A DNA stretch of 9,863 nt from the NCBI GenBank assembly GCA_030706105.1, contig JAUZPC010000077.1, positions 1 through 9,863 on the forward strand, written 5' to 3'. Shown piece after piece: positions 1 through 7,577 of this stretch. The notes below the pieces were generated by a model. That model was not told where the DNA came from, ran no database searches, and was given only the letters and a program-made list of their open reading frames with translations. Each line of letters opens with the position of its first letter. The stretch's first letter is position 1. The stretch is from Bacteroidota bacterium (lineage in GTDB: Bacteria; Bacteroidota; Ignavibacteria; Ignavibacteriales; Ignavibacteriaceae). A program made the position numbers and the translations under genes.

Positions 1-163
1 CGCCGTATTGGGAGAAGTAGTAACCGTGCTAAATAAAGGATTACTCAACAAAGGAGAGCATCGTTTTACATTCAATGCAGCTAATCTTCCAAGCGGGATA
101 TACATATATACATTAACCGGCAATAGCGTAAACCTCAGCAGAAAGATGATGTTGGTGAAATAA
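1..163 (+). CDS. C-terminal end of a T9SS-exported protein (partial, type A sorting domain)
   Basis: Only the last 53 codons are present, read from base 2 to the TAA at 161-163; the start and the functional part lie outside the window. The visible residues form the typical end of a type IX secretion C-terminal sorting domain: a short beta strand, then FNAANLPSGIYIY (the N-L-P-S-G-x-Y core), a T-G turn, and a basic last strand ending SRKMMLVK. In Bacteroidota and Ignavibacteria this domain directs a protein that has crossed the inner membrane by Sec through the outer membrane T9SS channel, and is usually removed afterwards. The cargo cannot be named from the tail. The gene converges on gyrA. 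A possible weak hairpin with ATAATA/TATTAT arms (197-216), followed by CCGGCCGG and TTTTATTT, might end its transcript, but the pairing is poor. The sorting-tail reading is quite secure; the function of the whole protein is unknown. Confidence 0.8.
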   Translation, partial: AVLGEVVTVLNKGLLNKGEHRFTFNAANLPSGIYIYTLTGNSVNLSRKMMLVK

Positions 164-313
164 ATCTCTTGTGCTTTTAATTCCGGTCTGAAGCGCATAA
201 TAAACTTGTATATTATCCGGCCGGTTTTATTTCTGTAAAATATATTTTATTGTCGTAGTACTCCTTTGCTACTTTTAACCCCGGCTTAGGCAATTGTCTT
301 TTGTTGTGTGCGG

Positions 314-351
314 AAATAAAAAAGCCGGTATCCAATTACTTGAATACCGGC
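314..351 (-). terminator. Rho-independent terminator after gyrA
   Basis: On the minus strand the perfect 8-bp arms GCCGGTAT (344-351) and ATACCGGC (324-331) enclose a 12-nt region that can add three more pairs (CAA/TTG) around a TTAC-type loop after one mismatch. The hairpin is followed directly by TTTTTTATTT (323 down to 314). It begins about 30 nt past the gyrA stop codon, the expected place for the end of the gyrase transcript. A run of A on the upstream side also gives it partial symmetry, but T-run quality favours the minus-strand direction. Confidence 0.85.
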
Positions 352-382
352 ATGAATAACTAACCTGAAAAGTCTGCCTGAG

Positions 383-2881
383 CTATAACTCCAAGCTGTC
401 ATCTTCAGCAGGGGCAGGAGGTGGAGCAACGCCATTTCCAGTATCCGGCAATTCATCTTCATCAGGGATTACTTTGGCGATATCCGCAATTTTATCATTT
501 TCTTTCAATCTGATAACTCTTACGCCCTGAGTATTTCTGCCCATCAGCCTGATATCTTTAATGCTTTGCCTGATAACCATACCCTGTTCGGAAATAATTA
601 CCAGCTCATCACCGTCTACCACTTCCATCATGGCAATCATCTTGCCTGTCTTTTCTGTAGTTTTAACAGTTATTACGCCCTTGCCGCCGCGTCTGGTAAT
701 TCTATAGTCATTTAGGTCAGACCTCTTGCCATAACCATTTCCGGTTACTACCAAAATGTTATCATTACGCTTAATAACAAGCAGACCGACAACAATATCA
801 TCCTTGCCAAGGTTAACGCCTCTAACGCCTGTTGCAGTTCTGCCCATATCCCTTACATCATTTTCATGAAAGCGGATGGCAAAACCATTTTGAGTTCCCA
901 TAACAATATCATTAGAGCCGTCAGTCATTTTAACTGAAATAAGTTTATCACCTTTAACAATATTTATTGCATTGATGCCGCCCTTTCTTACATTTCCATA
1001 AGCAGAAAGAACTGTCTTTTTAACTGTACCCAATTTAGTTGCCATAATCAGGTAAGCATCATCCTTAAACTCTTTTACGGCAATAAAAGCGGCAATATTT
1101 TCATCTTTATCCTTTTCGATAAGATTTACTATCGAGCGGCCTCTGGTGGCACGTCCGCCTTCAGGCAGCTCGTGAACTTTAAGCCAATAGCATTTACCCT
1201 GATCGGTAAAGATAAGAATATACTGATGAGTTGAAGCAATAAACATATGTTCAATAAAGTCATCATCCTTGGCCTGCGCCCCGGTTACTCCCTTACCGCC
1301 TCTGCCCTGTTTCCTATATCCGCTTACAGGGAATCTCTTGATAAATCCTTTATGTGATATTGTTACAACTACATCTTCTTCCGCAATTATATCTTCCAAA
1401 GAGAATTCTTCAAAATTATAAATAATTTCCGTACGGCGTTCGTCACCGTATTTCTCTTTAAGAATAAGAAGTTCATCTTTAATTATAAGATATCTTTTCT
1501 CTTCACTAACAAGAATGCTCTTCAATTTTTCAATGGTCTTGAGCAATTCCTTATACTCGTCTTCAATCTTCTTTCTTTCAAGTCCTGTAAGTCTCTGCAA
1601 GCGCATTTCAAGAATTGCCTTAGCCTGAATTTCACTAAGTTTAAATTTGCGCATCAAATTATTTTTTGCAGTCTCAACATCACGGGATTTCTTAATAGTT
1701 TCAATAACTTCATCAATGTTATCTAATGCTATTATATAGCCTTCTAAAATATGGGCACGTCTCTCAGCAGCATCCAGGTCGTATTTAGTCCTTCTGATAA
1801 GGACATCCATTCTATGGCTGATAAAATGCTGCATCATTTCTTTTAAAGTAAGAGTCTTAGGCATCCCATTAACCAGAGCAAGATTTATTACGCCAAAGGT
1901 AGTCTGCATTGCTGTATGCTTAAACAACTGATTTAAAACAACAGCCGGCTGAGAATCCCTTTTAAGCTCAATTACTACACGCATACCGTCCCTGTCAGAC
2001 TCATCCCTTAAATTGGAAATATCAGTCAGGACTCCGCCTTTAACAAGGTCAGCCATTTTCTCAATTAGATTGGCTTTGTTAACCTGATAAGGAAGCTCGG
2101 TAATTATAATGTTTTCCCTGCCGTTTTTAAGAGTCTCAATATTTGCTTTTGCTCTTATTACAATGCGTCCCCTGCCTGTAGTGTATGCTTGTTTTACCCC
2201 CTCATAGCCGTATATTATACCGCCGGTAGGAAAATCAGGTGCAGTTACATACTTCATTAATTTTTCGGAAGTAATGTCAGGGTTCTTAATAAGTGCAACT
2301 AATCCGTCAACTATTTCATTTAAATTATGCGGGGGAATGTTTGTTGCCATTCCAACTGCGATACCGCTTGAGCCATTAACTAAAAGGTTAGGCAGGTAGG
2401 AAGGTAAAACCGAAGGCTCCTGCAAAGATTCATCAAAGTTCGGCACAAAATCGACAGTGTTTTTATCCAAATCCCTTAAAAGTTCTTCTGCTATTTTAGC
2501 CAGGCGTGCTTCAGTATAACGCATTGCAGCCGCACCGTCACCATCAACCGAGCCGAAGTTACCCTGACCACTTATCAATGGATAGCGCAAAGAAAATTCC
2601 TGCACCATTCTTACCATTGAATCGTAAACGGCTGTATCACCATGAGGATGGTATTTACCTAAAACCTCACCCACAATTCTGGCGGATTTTTTATAAGGTT
2701 TATTAAAGTACATACCCAGCTCATTCATACCAAAAAGTATTCGTCTGTGAACCGGCTTAAAACCATCACGCACATCAGGCAATGCCCTGGATACTATAAC
2801 CGACATAGAATAATCTATGTATGAAGACTTCATTTCATCTTCTAACGAAACAGGAACTATTTTTTCAAAAATTGTAGCCAT
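383..2881 (-). CDS. gyrA: DNA gyrase subunit A
   Basis: This 832-residue protein is the breakage-reunion subunit of type IIA topoisomerase. With GyrB it introduces negative supercoils using ATP. The catalytic tyrosine is Y122 in AAMRYTEARL, the same number as in E. coli. The quinolone-resistance region reads HPHGDTAVYD with T83 and D87, and has no sign of a classical resistance change (Thr is wild type in several phyla). The C-terminal beta-pinwheel carries a GyrA box, QGRGGKG at 525-531, plus a degenerate copy RRGGKG at 730-735; this separates it from ParC. The last about 28 residues are acidic and proline-rich, ending DDSLEL and a TAG stop. Length is between B. subtilis (about 820) and E. 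coli (875). The ATG at 2881 gives the standard N-terminus; only a weak AAGAA precedes it. It lies 92 nt downstream of gyrB with no convincing terminator between, so cotranscription is likely. Confidence 0.98.
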   Translation of the reverse strand: MATIFEKIVPVSLEDEMKSSYIDYSMSVIVSRALPDVRDGFKPVHRRILFGMNELGMYFNKPYKKSARIVGEVLGKYHPHGDTAVYDSMVRMVQEFSLRYPLISGQGNFGSVDGDGAAAMRYTEARLAKIAEELLRDLDKNTVDFVPNFDESLQEPSVLPSYLPNLLVNGSSGIAVGMATNIPPHNLNEIVDGLVALIKNPDITSEKLMKYVTAPDFPTGGIIYGYEGVKQAYTTGRGRIVIRAKANIETLKNGRENIIITELPYQVNKANLIEKMADLVKGGVLTDISNLRDESDRDGMRVVIELKRDSQPAVVLNQLFKHTAMQTTFGVINLALVNGMPKTLTLKEMMQHFISHRMDVLIRRTKYDLDAAERRAHILEGYIIALDNIDEVIETIKKSRDVETAKNNLMRKFKLSEIQAKAILEMRLQRLTGLERKKIEDEYKELLKTIEKLKSILVSEEKRYLIIKDELLILKEKYGDERRTEIIYNFEEFSLEDIIAEEDVVVTISHKGFIKRFPVSGYRKQGRGGKGVTGAQAKDDDFIEHMFIASTHQYILIFTDQGKCYWLKVHELPEGGRATRGRSIVNLIEKDKDENIAAFIAVKEFKDDAYLIMATKLGTVKKTVLSAYGNVRKGGINAINIVKGDKLISVKMTDGSNDIVMGTQNGFAIRFHENDVRDMGRTATGVRGVNLGKDDIVVGLLVIKRNDNILVVTGNGYGKRSDLNDYRITRRGGKGVITVKTTEKTGKMIAMMEVVDGDELVIISEQGMVIRQSIKDIRLMGRNTQGVRVIRLKENDKIADIAKVIPDEDELPDTGNGVAPPPAPAEDDSLEL

Positions 2882-2973
2882 TATTTATTCTTGCTTATTT
2901 TCTATTATTTTTTTTAATTTCATCTACATTTCTCAGCAGATATACCGCTTTAGGAAATATTTTTGTACAGTTT

Positions 2974-4938
2974 TTATATATCCAGATTTCGAACATATTT
3001 GGCGTGTTTTTCAATAAAAGCACGTCTCGGTTCAACATCATCACCCATAAGAGTTTCAAATATTTTATCTGCTATTGCGGCACTTTCCAAACTAACCTGC
3101 AAAACTGTTCGCGTTTCGGGATTCATGGTTGTTTCCCATAATTGTTCAGGATTCATTTCGCCCAAACCTTTGTATCTGGAAATCAAAACACCTTTTATGT
3201 TAGCTTCTTCAGTTCCTTCAAGTTCGGCGTGAATTACTTCCTTACCGTTTACTTTCAATCTTTTCAGAACTTCGTTTTTTTCATCATCATCAAAAGCATA
3301 ATACTCTTCTTTACCCTTTTTTATTCTATATAAAGGAGGCTGAGCAATATAAACTTTCCCTGATAAGATTAAATCTTTCATATAACGGTAGAAAAATGTC
3401 AGCAATAATGTACGGATATGGCTGCCGTCAACATCAGCATCTGTCATAAGGATTATCTTACCATATCTTGACTTTGATTCATCAAAATCAGCTCCAAAGC
3501 CGGAACCAATTGCAGAAATCATTGTCTTAATTTCGTTATTCTCCAATATTCTATGCAGTTTTGCTTTTTCGACGTTTAGAATTTTACCTCTTAAGGGTAA
3601 AATTGCCTGAAATCTTCTGTCTCTTCCCTGCTTGGCAGAACCGCCTGCAGAATTACCTTCAACTATATACATTTCACAATGTTCGGGATCAGTAATGGAG
3701 CAATCGGCAAGCTTGCCGGGTAAGTTCATGTTATCAAGAACATTTTTTCTTCTGGAAAGATCTTTAGCTTTTCTTGCTGCTTCTCTTGCTTCGGCAGCTC
3801 TTAGGCATTTTTCAATTATATTTTTACCTACTGCAGGGTTCTCTTCCAAATACTCCGAAAGTTTTTCACCCACAAGTGTTTCAACGGCTGATTTGGTTTC
3901 ACTATTACCCAGCTTTGTTTTGGTCTGTCCTTCAAACTGCGGCTCGCCAACTTTTACTGAAATGACAGCAGTAAGACCTTCTCTAAAATCATCGCCCGTT
4001 AAAGTAATTTTGCCTTCTTTAACAAGATTATTCTTGTATGCATAATTATTAAGAGTACGGGTTAAAGCGGTTTTAAATCCCACAAGGTGTGTTCCGCCTT
4101 CGTGTGTATTTATGTTATTAACATAAGAAAATATATTTTCACTATAGGAATCGTTATATTGAAAAGAAACCTCAACGGGTGTTCCGTCTTTTTCTCCTTC
4201 AATATAAACAGTTTTATGCAAAGCTATTCTGGATTCATCAAGATATTTAACAAACTCAATAAGACCTCCTTTAAAATGGAAAGTCTCATCTTCTCCGCCA
4301 TTTCTCTCGTCTATAACTCTAATAGAAATAGTTTTATTCAGATAAGCAAGCTCACGCATTCTTTCAACTATGGTATCGTACTTAAAGGTTGTAGTCTTAA
4401 ATATTTCACGATCCGGCATAAAAGTAACTCTGGTGCCGGACTCATCTTTTTTTGCTTTGCCGATTTCTTTAACAGGAGCAACAGGATCTCCCTGATGGTA
4501 CTCCTGAAAATAAAGTGCTCCGTTTACCTTAACTTCAACTTTAAGCCATGAAGAAAGGGCGTTAACAACAGATACGCCCACTCCGTGAAGTCCGCCGGAC
4601 ACTTTATACGAATTTTTATCAAACTTACCGCCGGCATGCAAAACGGTCATAACGACCTCAAGTGCCGATTTATGTTCTTCCGGGTGCATATCCACAGGAA
4701 TGCCGCGTCCGTTATCTTCAACGGTAACGCTCTCATCCTTATGAATAGTGACTACAATTTTATTAGCAAATCCGGCTAAAGCCTCATCTATACTGTTGTC
4801 CACAACTTCATTTATAAGATGGTGCAGACCTCTGGTTCCGACATCGCCGATATACATCGCCGGTCTTTTCCGAACAGCTTCCAATCCCTTTAATACGCTT
4901 ATATTTTTTGCACTATATGTTTCAGTACTATTTGCCAT
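2974..4938 (-). CDS. gyrB: DNA gyrase subunit B
   Basis: This 654-residue protein is the ATPase and TOPRIM subunit of gyrase. The GHKL ATP site is complete: E44 (general base) and N48 in the NEVVDNSIDEA stretch, DNGRGIP, the GLHGVGVSVVNA lid glycines, and QTKTKLGN with the ATP-sensing lysine. The TOPRIM domain has the catalytic E427 and the acidic triad D500, D502 and D504 in TDADVDG, followed by PLRGKILNVEKA. One residue is unusual: the motif normally written EGDSAGG is EGNSAGG, with N429 encoded by AAT (3652-3654). The C-terminus KYVRNLDI is the normal family ending and the length is standard, without the 170-residue insertion of E. coli. The ATG at 4938 is preceded by AAAGG about 5 nt upstream. 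It follows the DUF721 gene by 35 nt on the same strand and precedes gyrA. Confidence 0.98.
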   Translation of the reverse strand: MANSTETYSAKNISVLKGLEAVRKRPAMYIGDVGTRGLHHLINEVVDNSIDEALAGFANKIVVTIHKDESVTVEDNGRGIPVDMHPEEHKSALEVVMTVLHAGGKFDKNSYKVSGGLHGVGVSVVNALSSWLKVEVKVNGALYFQEYHQGDPVAPVKEIGKAKKDESGTRVTFMPDREIFKTTTFKYDTIVERMRELAYLNKTISIRVIDERNGGEDETFHFKGGLIEFVKYLDESRIALHKTVYIEGEKDGTPVEVSFQYNDSYSENIFSYVNNINTHEGGTHLVGFKTALTRTLNNYAYKNNLVKEGKITLTGDDFREGLTAVISVKVGEPQFEGQTKTKLGNSETKSAVETLVGEKLSEYLEENPAVGKNIIEKCLRAAEAREAARKAKDLSRRKNVLDNMNLPGKLADCSITDPEHCEMYIVEGNSAGGSAKQGRDRRFQAILPLRGKILNVEKAKLHRILENNEIKTMISAIGSGFGADFDESKSRYGKIILMTDADVDGSHIRTLLLTFFYRYMKDLILSGKVYIAQPPLYRIKKGKEEYYAFDDDEKNEVLKRLKVNGKEVIHAELEGTEEANIKGVLISRYKGLGEMNPEQLWETTMNPETRTVLQVSLESAAIADKIFETLMGDDVEPRRAFIEKHAKYVRNLDI

Positions 4939-4973
4939 AACACCTTTCCGGTTATATAAAATTATAACTTAAA

Positions 4974-5270
4974 TCAACCTGAAAATCTGATTGCTTTAAT
5001 TCTTGGTTCATTATAATAATCATTAATTTTCTTTATCATCATCTCATTCTTCAAAAACAATTCGTGTCTCATCACCGAGTTTTCAACTCTAATCAACAGC
5101 ATCTTATTATTAACAGTAGCAGCAGATACAAAACTTTGGAGTTCCGGAAAAATAGTATAGAAATCCGCAGCTACATCAAAGCTTTTAACTAAGTTTCTGA
5201 GCTTGTTAAAATCTTCATCTTTATTAAAAATATCTTCTAATGACCTAAAATTATGTTCCATAACTAACAT
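4974..5270 (-). CDS. dciA: DUF721 protein, DciA-like helicase-loader family
   Basis: This small protein (98 residues from the first ATG) matches the DUF721 pattern. An N-terminal helical part contains FNKLRNLVKSFDVAADFY. A strand LLIRVENSVMRHEL corresponds to the family's L-x-V-x-V-x-S-x-x-W-x-x-E-L segment, and a final helix and strand are followed by IKAIRFSG at the end. DUF721 proteins of the DciA type interact with the replicative helicase DnaB and help load it in bacteria that lack DnaC/DnaI loaders. They often sit between recF and gyrB, as here, so synteny supports the call more than sequence does. The tryptophan common in the family is replaced by methionine. The start overlaps recF by 20 nt. 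A second in-frame ATG at 5261 overlaps by 11 nt and lies 11 nt from the AAAGG, against 2 nt for the first, so the true start is uncertain. The name dciA is by family and position. Confidence 0.75.
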   Translation of the reverse strand: MLVMEHNFRSLEDIFNKDEDFNKLRNLVKSFDVAADFYTIFPELQSFVSAATVNNKMLLIRVENSVMRHELFLKNEMMIKKINDYYNEPRIKAIRFSG

Positions 5271-6366
5271 TACCTTTGCTTACGTATAAAATTAAATCAT
5301 CTTCTTCTTTTTGAAGATAAGATAAATTCGTAAAATCAGTTAATGTAATAAATGCCTGCCCTACTTTACTCAAATAACTGCTTATTTTTGAAGATCTGTT
5401 TATATCAAGCTCGCCAAAAACATCATCCAACAGAAAAATAGGAACTCTGTTTGTCATTTCTTTCAGATAAAAGAACTCGGCAAATCTTAAAACCACCTGA
5501 AAGGTTTTATGTTGCCCCTGAGATCCGAAAGTTTTAAGATTAAGATCGTTTATGCTGAAAATAAAATCATCCCTGTGAGGGCCAATCAAATTTGAAGCCC
5601 TTCTCAGCTCTTCATCCTTTTTTTGGCTCAGCATATCCGAAAACAATTTTTCAATTTCATCAGTCCCGGAACCATCCAAATAATTGTAAGCGACACCGGG
5701 AATTTCGTCACTTTCCATAATTACGTTGTAAGACTCTGCAATAAAGCGGTTAAACTCTTTACAAAAACGTTTTCTTGCTTTGATAATTTCAGAACCCGCC
5801 GCAACAAGTTTCTCCGTCCAAGCTTCCAGTTCAGTTGTATAAAAGAACTGCTTTTGTTCTTTAAGCCTGCTTAACAATTGAGACCTCTGTTTAAGAGTCT
5901 TATTGTAATCGAGTAAATTTTTTAAATAAGTTTCACTGGCTTGTGAAATAACCGAGTCTATAAACTTTCTTCTGTCAGAGGGGGAGCCCTGAGTTATTGC
6001 GTGATCAGCCGGGGTTAAAAGCACAACTGGAAACTGCCCTATTACTTCAGCAGCCCTAAATACTTGCTTGTCATTCTTAAAATAATATTTCTTGTTTTCT
6101 TCAGCAGAATAATAAATTCTTACTTCATTATTTATAGAATTATTAAAGCTTCCTTTTATTTCAAAATTTTCTTCATTAAAACAAACTACATCGGAATCCG
6201 CTTTTGCTATATTACTTTTTGTAGTACACAAATAATAAATAGACTCCAGTAAAGTAGTTTTACCCTGCCCATTTCCTCCGGTTATATAGTTAATATTCCC
6301 GGAAAAATTTATTTCAGTATTTCTATGAGACCTAAAATTTTTTAACTGAACAGAAGATAAAATCAT
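5251..6366 (-). CDS. recF: DNA replication and repair protein RecF
   Basis: This 371-residue SMC-like ABC ATPase binds single-strand/double-strand DNA junctions and helps RecO and RecR place RecA on gapped DNA. All signature motifs are visible. The N-terminal LKNFRSH leads into Walker A at about 30-37 (GGNGQGKT, K36). The RecF motif IGPHRDDF is near 261-268. The ABC signature SQGQ is at 282-285. Walker B with catalytic acids is FLLDDVFGELD (D314, D315, E319). The middle is the helical lobe expected for RecF. Family length is about 360-375, so it is full length. The ATG at 6366 is separated from the dnaN stop by one base, which indicates translational coupling; the gene's 3' end overlaps the DUF721 start. 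Nothing is broken or odd. Confidence 0.97.
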   Translation of the reverse strand: MILSSVQLKNFRSHRNTEINFSGNINYITGGNGQGKTTLLESIYYLCTTKSNIAKADSDVVCFNEENFEIKGSFNNSINNEVRIYYSAEENKKYYFKNDKQVFRAAEVIGQFPVVLLTPADHAITQGSPSDRRKFIDSVISQASETYLKNLLDYNKTLKQRSQLLSRLKEQKQFFYTTELEAWTEKLVAAGSEIIKARKRFCKEFNRFIAESYNVIMESDEIPGVAYNYLDGSGTDEIEKLFSDMLSQKKDEELRRASNLIGPHRDDFIFSINDLNLKTFGSQGQHKTFQVVLRFAEFFYLKEMTNRVPIFLLDDVFGELDINRSSKISSYLSKVGQAFITLTDFTNLSYLQKEEDDLILYVSKGNVSYGT

Positions 6367-6367
6367 T

Positions 6368-7474
6368 TTAACTATTTAAACGAATAGGCATCAAGAGCAG
6401 CAAAAGCTCTTCACCCTCAGGGCAAACACTTGGTTTTATTATTACTGCTTTTGTAGGCTGATTTATCTTAAAAATTACATCTTCAGACTCTATGTGCGAC
6501 AGCATTTCATTAAGGAAATCTGCCTGAAAACCGATAGACATCGGCTCATCGCCATACTGGCAAAGTATCTTTTCAGATGCTGAGCGTCCGCGTGTACTAT
6601 CATCTGATGAAACTACTAATAAATTAGTTTCTATGTTCAGTTTAATCTGGCTGCCGAACAGCATAGATCTTTTAGCAGCTCTCTGTAATATTTTTGTATT
6701 AACTGTTAACAGTTTTTCATTCTGAAGCGGGATAACACTATTGTAGTTAGGATATTTTTCATTAATTATCCTTGTAGTAATTGTATTGCCGGGCAGCTTA
6801 AATGTCATCTGGGAGTTATTCATTGTTATTTCCACAGGAGCGTCTGTTAAGCTCTTCATTAAAATACTGACTGCCTTCCCGGGTATTACAAATTGCTCAG
6901 ATGTAGTATTCTTAATATTAAGGCTTGTATATTTAACAAGTCTGTGTCCGTCTGTAGCAACAACGTTTAATCCGTCTTCTGTAAATTCAAACAAAATACC
7001 GGTCAAAGCAGGACGGATATCATCTTGCGAGGCGGCAAAATTTGTAAGTTCTAATGCTCTTTTAAGTGCTTTACCATCAAATGTATATACCTTGTCCATA
7101 TTTAGGACAGGCATTTCGTGATATTCATCTTTTGGTAAATAGCTTATGTTATATTCACCATTATCAAATGTAATATTTATTCTATTGTCGTCTTCTTCTA
7201 TTTTAAAAGTAATAAGTTTATCACCCAAAGATTTAACAAAATCATATAGCAGCTTGGCCGGGACAAGAAACTCGATATCTTCTCCTGTATCCAGGAGATT
7301 ATCAACTTCCGTACTGACAATATTGGTACTGTCAGTTCCTTGTATAATTAGATTTGCATTCTTTATGGAAAATAAAAAATATTCCAGGGTTTCAATTGTG
7401 GAGTGGCTCGGTATTACGAGTACCGTTTTGGATAATAGGTTTTCAAATTCTTTACTGTTTATTTTAAATTCCAT
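6368..7474 (-). CDS. dnaN: DNA polymerase III beta sliding clamp
   Basis: The 368-residue product is the ring-shaped processivity clamp that tethers polymerase III to DNA and binds repair and regulatory partners in its hydrophobic pocket. The most diagnostic stretch is ATDGHRL at 173-179, the conserved clamp motif near residue 170 of E. coli DnaN. The C-terminus has the usual M-P-x-R-L ending (MPIRLNS). Length matches the family (about 365-375). I chose the ATG at 7474 and not the TTG at 7477: the Shine-Dalgarno core GGAG (7486-7483) lies 8 nt before the ATG and only 5 before the TTG. The gene is first in the dnaN-recF-DUF721-gyrB-gyrA series. dnaA is not in its usual upstream place; a lipoprotein gene on the same strand is. 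The product call is secure although the clamp family is weakly conserved. Confidence 0.96.
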   Translation of the reverse strand: MEFKINSKEFENLLSKTVLVIPSHSTIETLEYFLFSIKNANLIIQGTDSTNIVSTEVDNLLDTGEDIEFLVPAKLLYDFVKSLGDKLITFKIEEDDNRINITFDNGEYNISYLPKDEYHEMPVLNMDKVYTFDGKALKRALELTNFAASQDDIRPALTGILFEFTEDGLNVVATDGHRLVKYTSLNIKNTTSEQFVIPGKAVSILMKSLTDAPVEITMNNSQMTFKLPGNTITTRIINEKYPNYNSVIPLQNEKLLTVNTKILQRAAKRSMLFGSQIKLNIETNLLVVSSDDSTRGRSASEKILCQYGDEPMSIGFQADFLNEMLSHIESEDVIFKINQPTKAVIIKPSVCPEGEELLLLLMPIRLNS

Positions 7475-7482
7475 CAAAAAAT

Positions 7483-7486
7483 CTCC
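7483..7486 (-). promoter_or_regulatory. Shine-Dalgarno site of dnaN
   Basis: On the minus strand ACGGAGAT places GGAG 8 nt upstream of the ATG at 7474. It is the clearest ribosome binding site in the window. It decides the start against an in-frame TTG one codon upstream. Confidence 0.65.
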
Positions 7487-7498
7487 GTTTTAAACATT

Positions 7499-7529
7499 TT
7501 AAAATACAAAAAAAGTATCCCAATCTCAA
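7499..7529 (-). promoter_or_regulatory. Candidate promoter of the dnaN operon
   Basis: Reading the minus strand, TTG (7529-7527) is followed after exactly 20 nt by TATTTTAA (7506-7499). This is a partial match to the Bacteroidota primary sigma pattern (TTG, 19-21 nt, TAnnTTTG). It would start transcription near 7492 and give a leader of roughly 18 nt holding the GGAG site. The region is AT-rich, so a chance match is easily possible. Confidence 0.3.
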
Positions 7530-7546
7530 TTGAAAAAATTGGAAAT

Positions 7547-7575
7547 ATTTAAACCCATCCCGCTATAAAAATGGG
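7547..7575 (-). terminator. Weak candidate terminator after the lipoprotein gene
   Basis: On the minus strand, three bases past the lipoprotein stop, CCCAT (7575-7571) can pair with ATGGG (7558-7554) across a 12-nt loop. TTTAAATATTT follows. The stem is only 5 bp and the loop long, so termination would be partial at best, and readthrough into dnaN is plausible. Confidence 0.25.
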
Positions 7576-7577
7576 GG

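Noticed and set aside
383..2881. ParC (topoisomerase IV) instead of GyrA
   Set aside because: The GyrA box QGRGGKG is present, and the gene follows gyrB in the dnaN-recF cluster.
2935..2949. Small hairpin between gyrB and gyrA
   Set aside because: The stem is 5 bp with one G-U pair and no T-run follows on the minus strand, so it is not a terminator; gyrB and gyrA are better seen as cotranscribed.
3632..4045. Plus-strand open frame of 137 codons opposite gyrB
   Set aside because: It is antisense to a fully conserved part of gyrB (TOPRIM and K-loop coding region), has no family-like sequence, and is explained by the complement of a constrained gene. The same applies to 4087-4551, 2963-3232, 5623-5874, 6786-7121 and 7146-7493.
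4688..4696. ATATCCACA, one base from a DnaA box
   Set aside because: It is a single match inside the conserved gyrB coding region, with no cluster and no AT-rich unwinding element nearby.
7472..7477. TTG at 7477 as the dnaN start
   Set aside because: The ATG one codon later has better spacing (8 nt) from GGAG and gives the usual clamp N-terminus.
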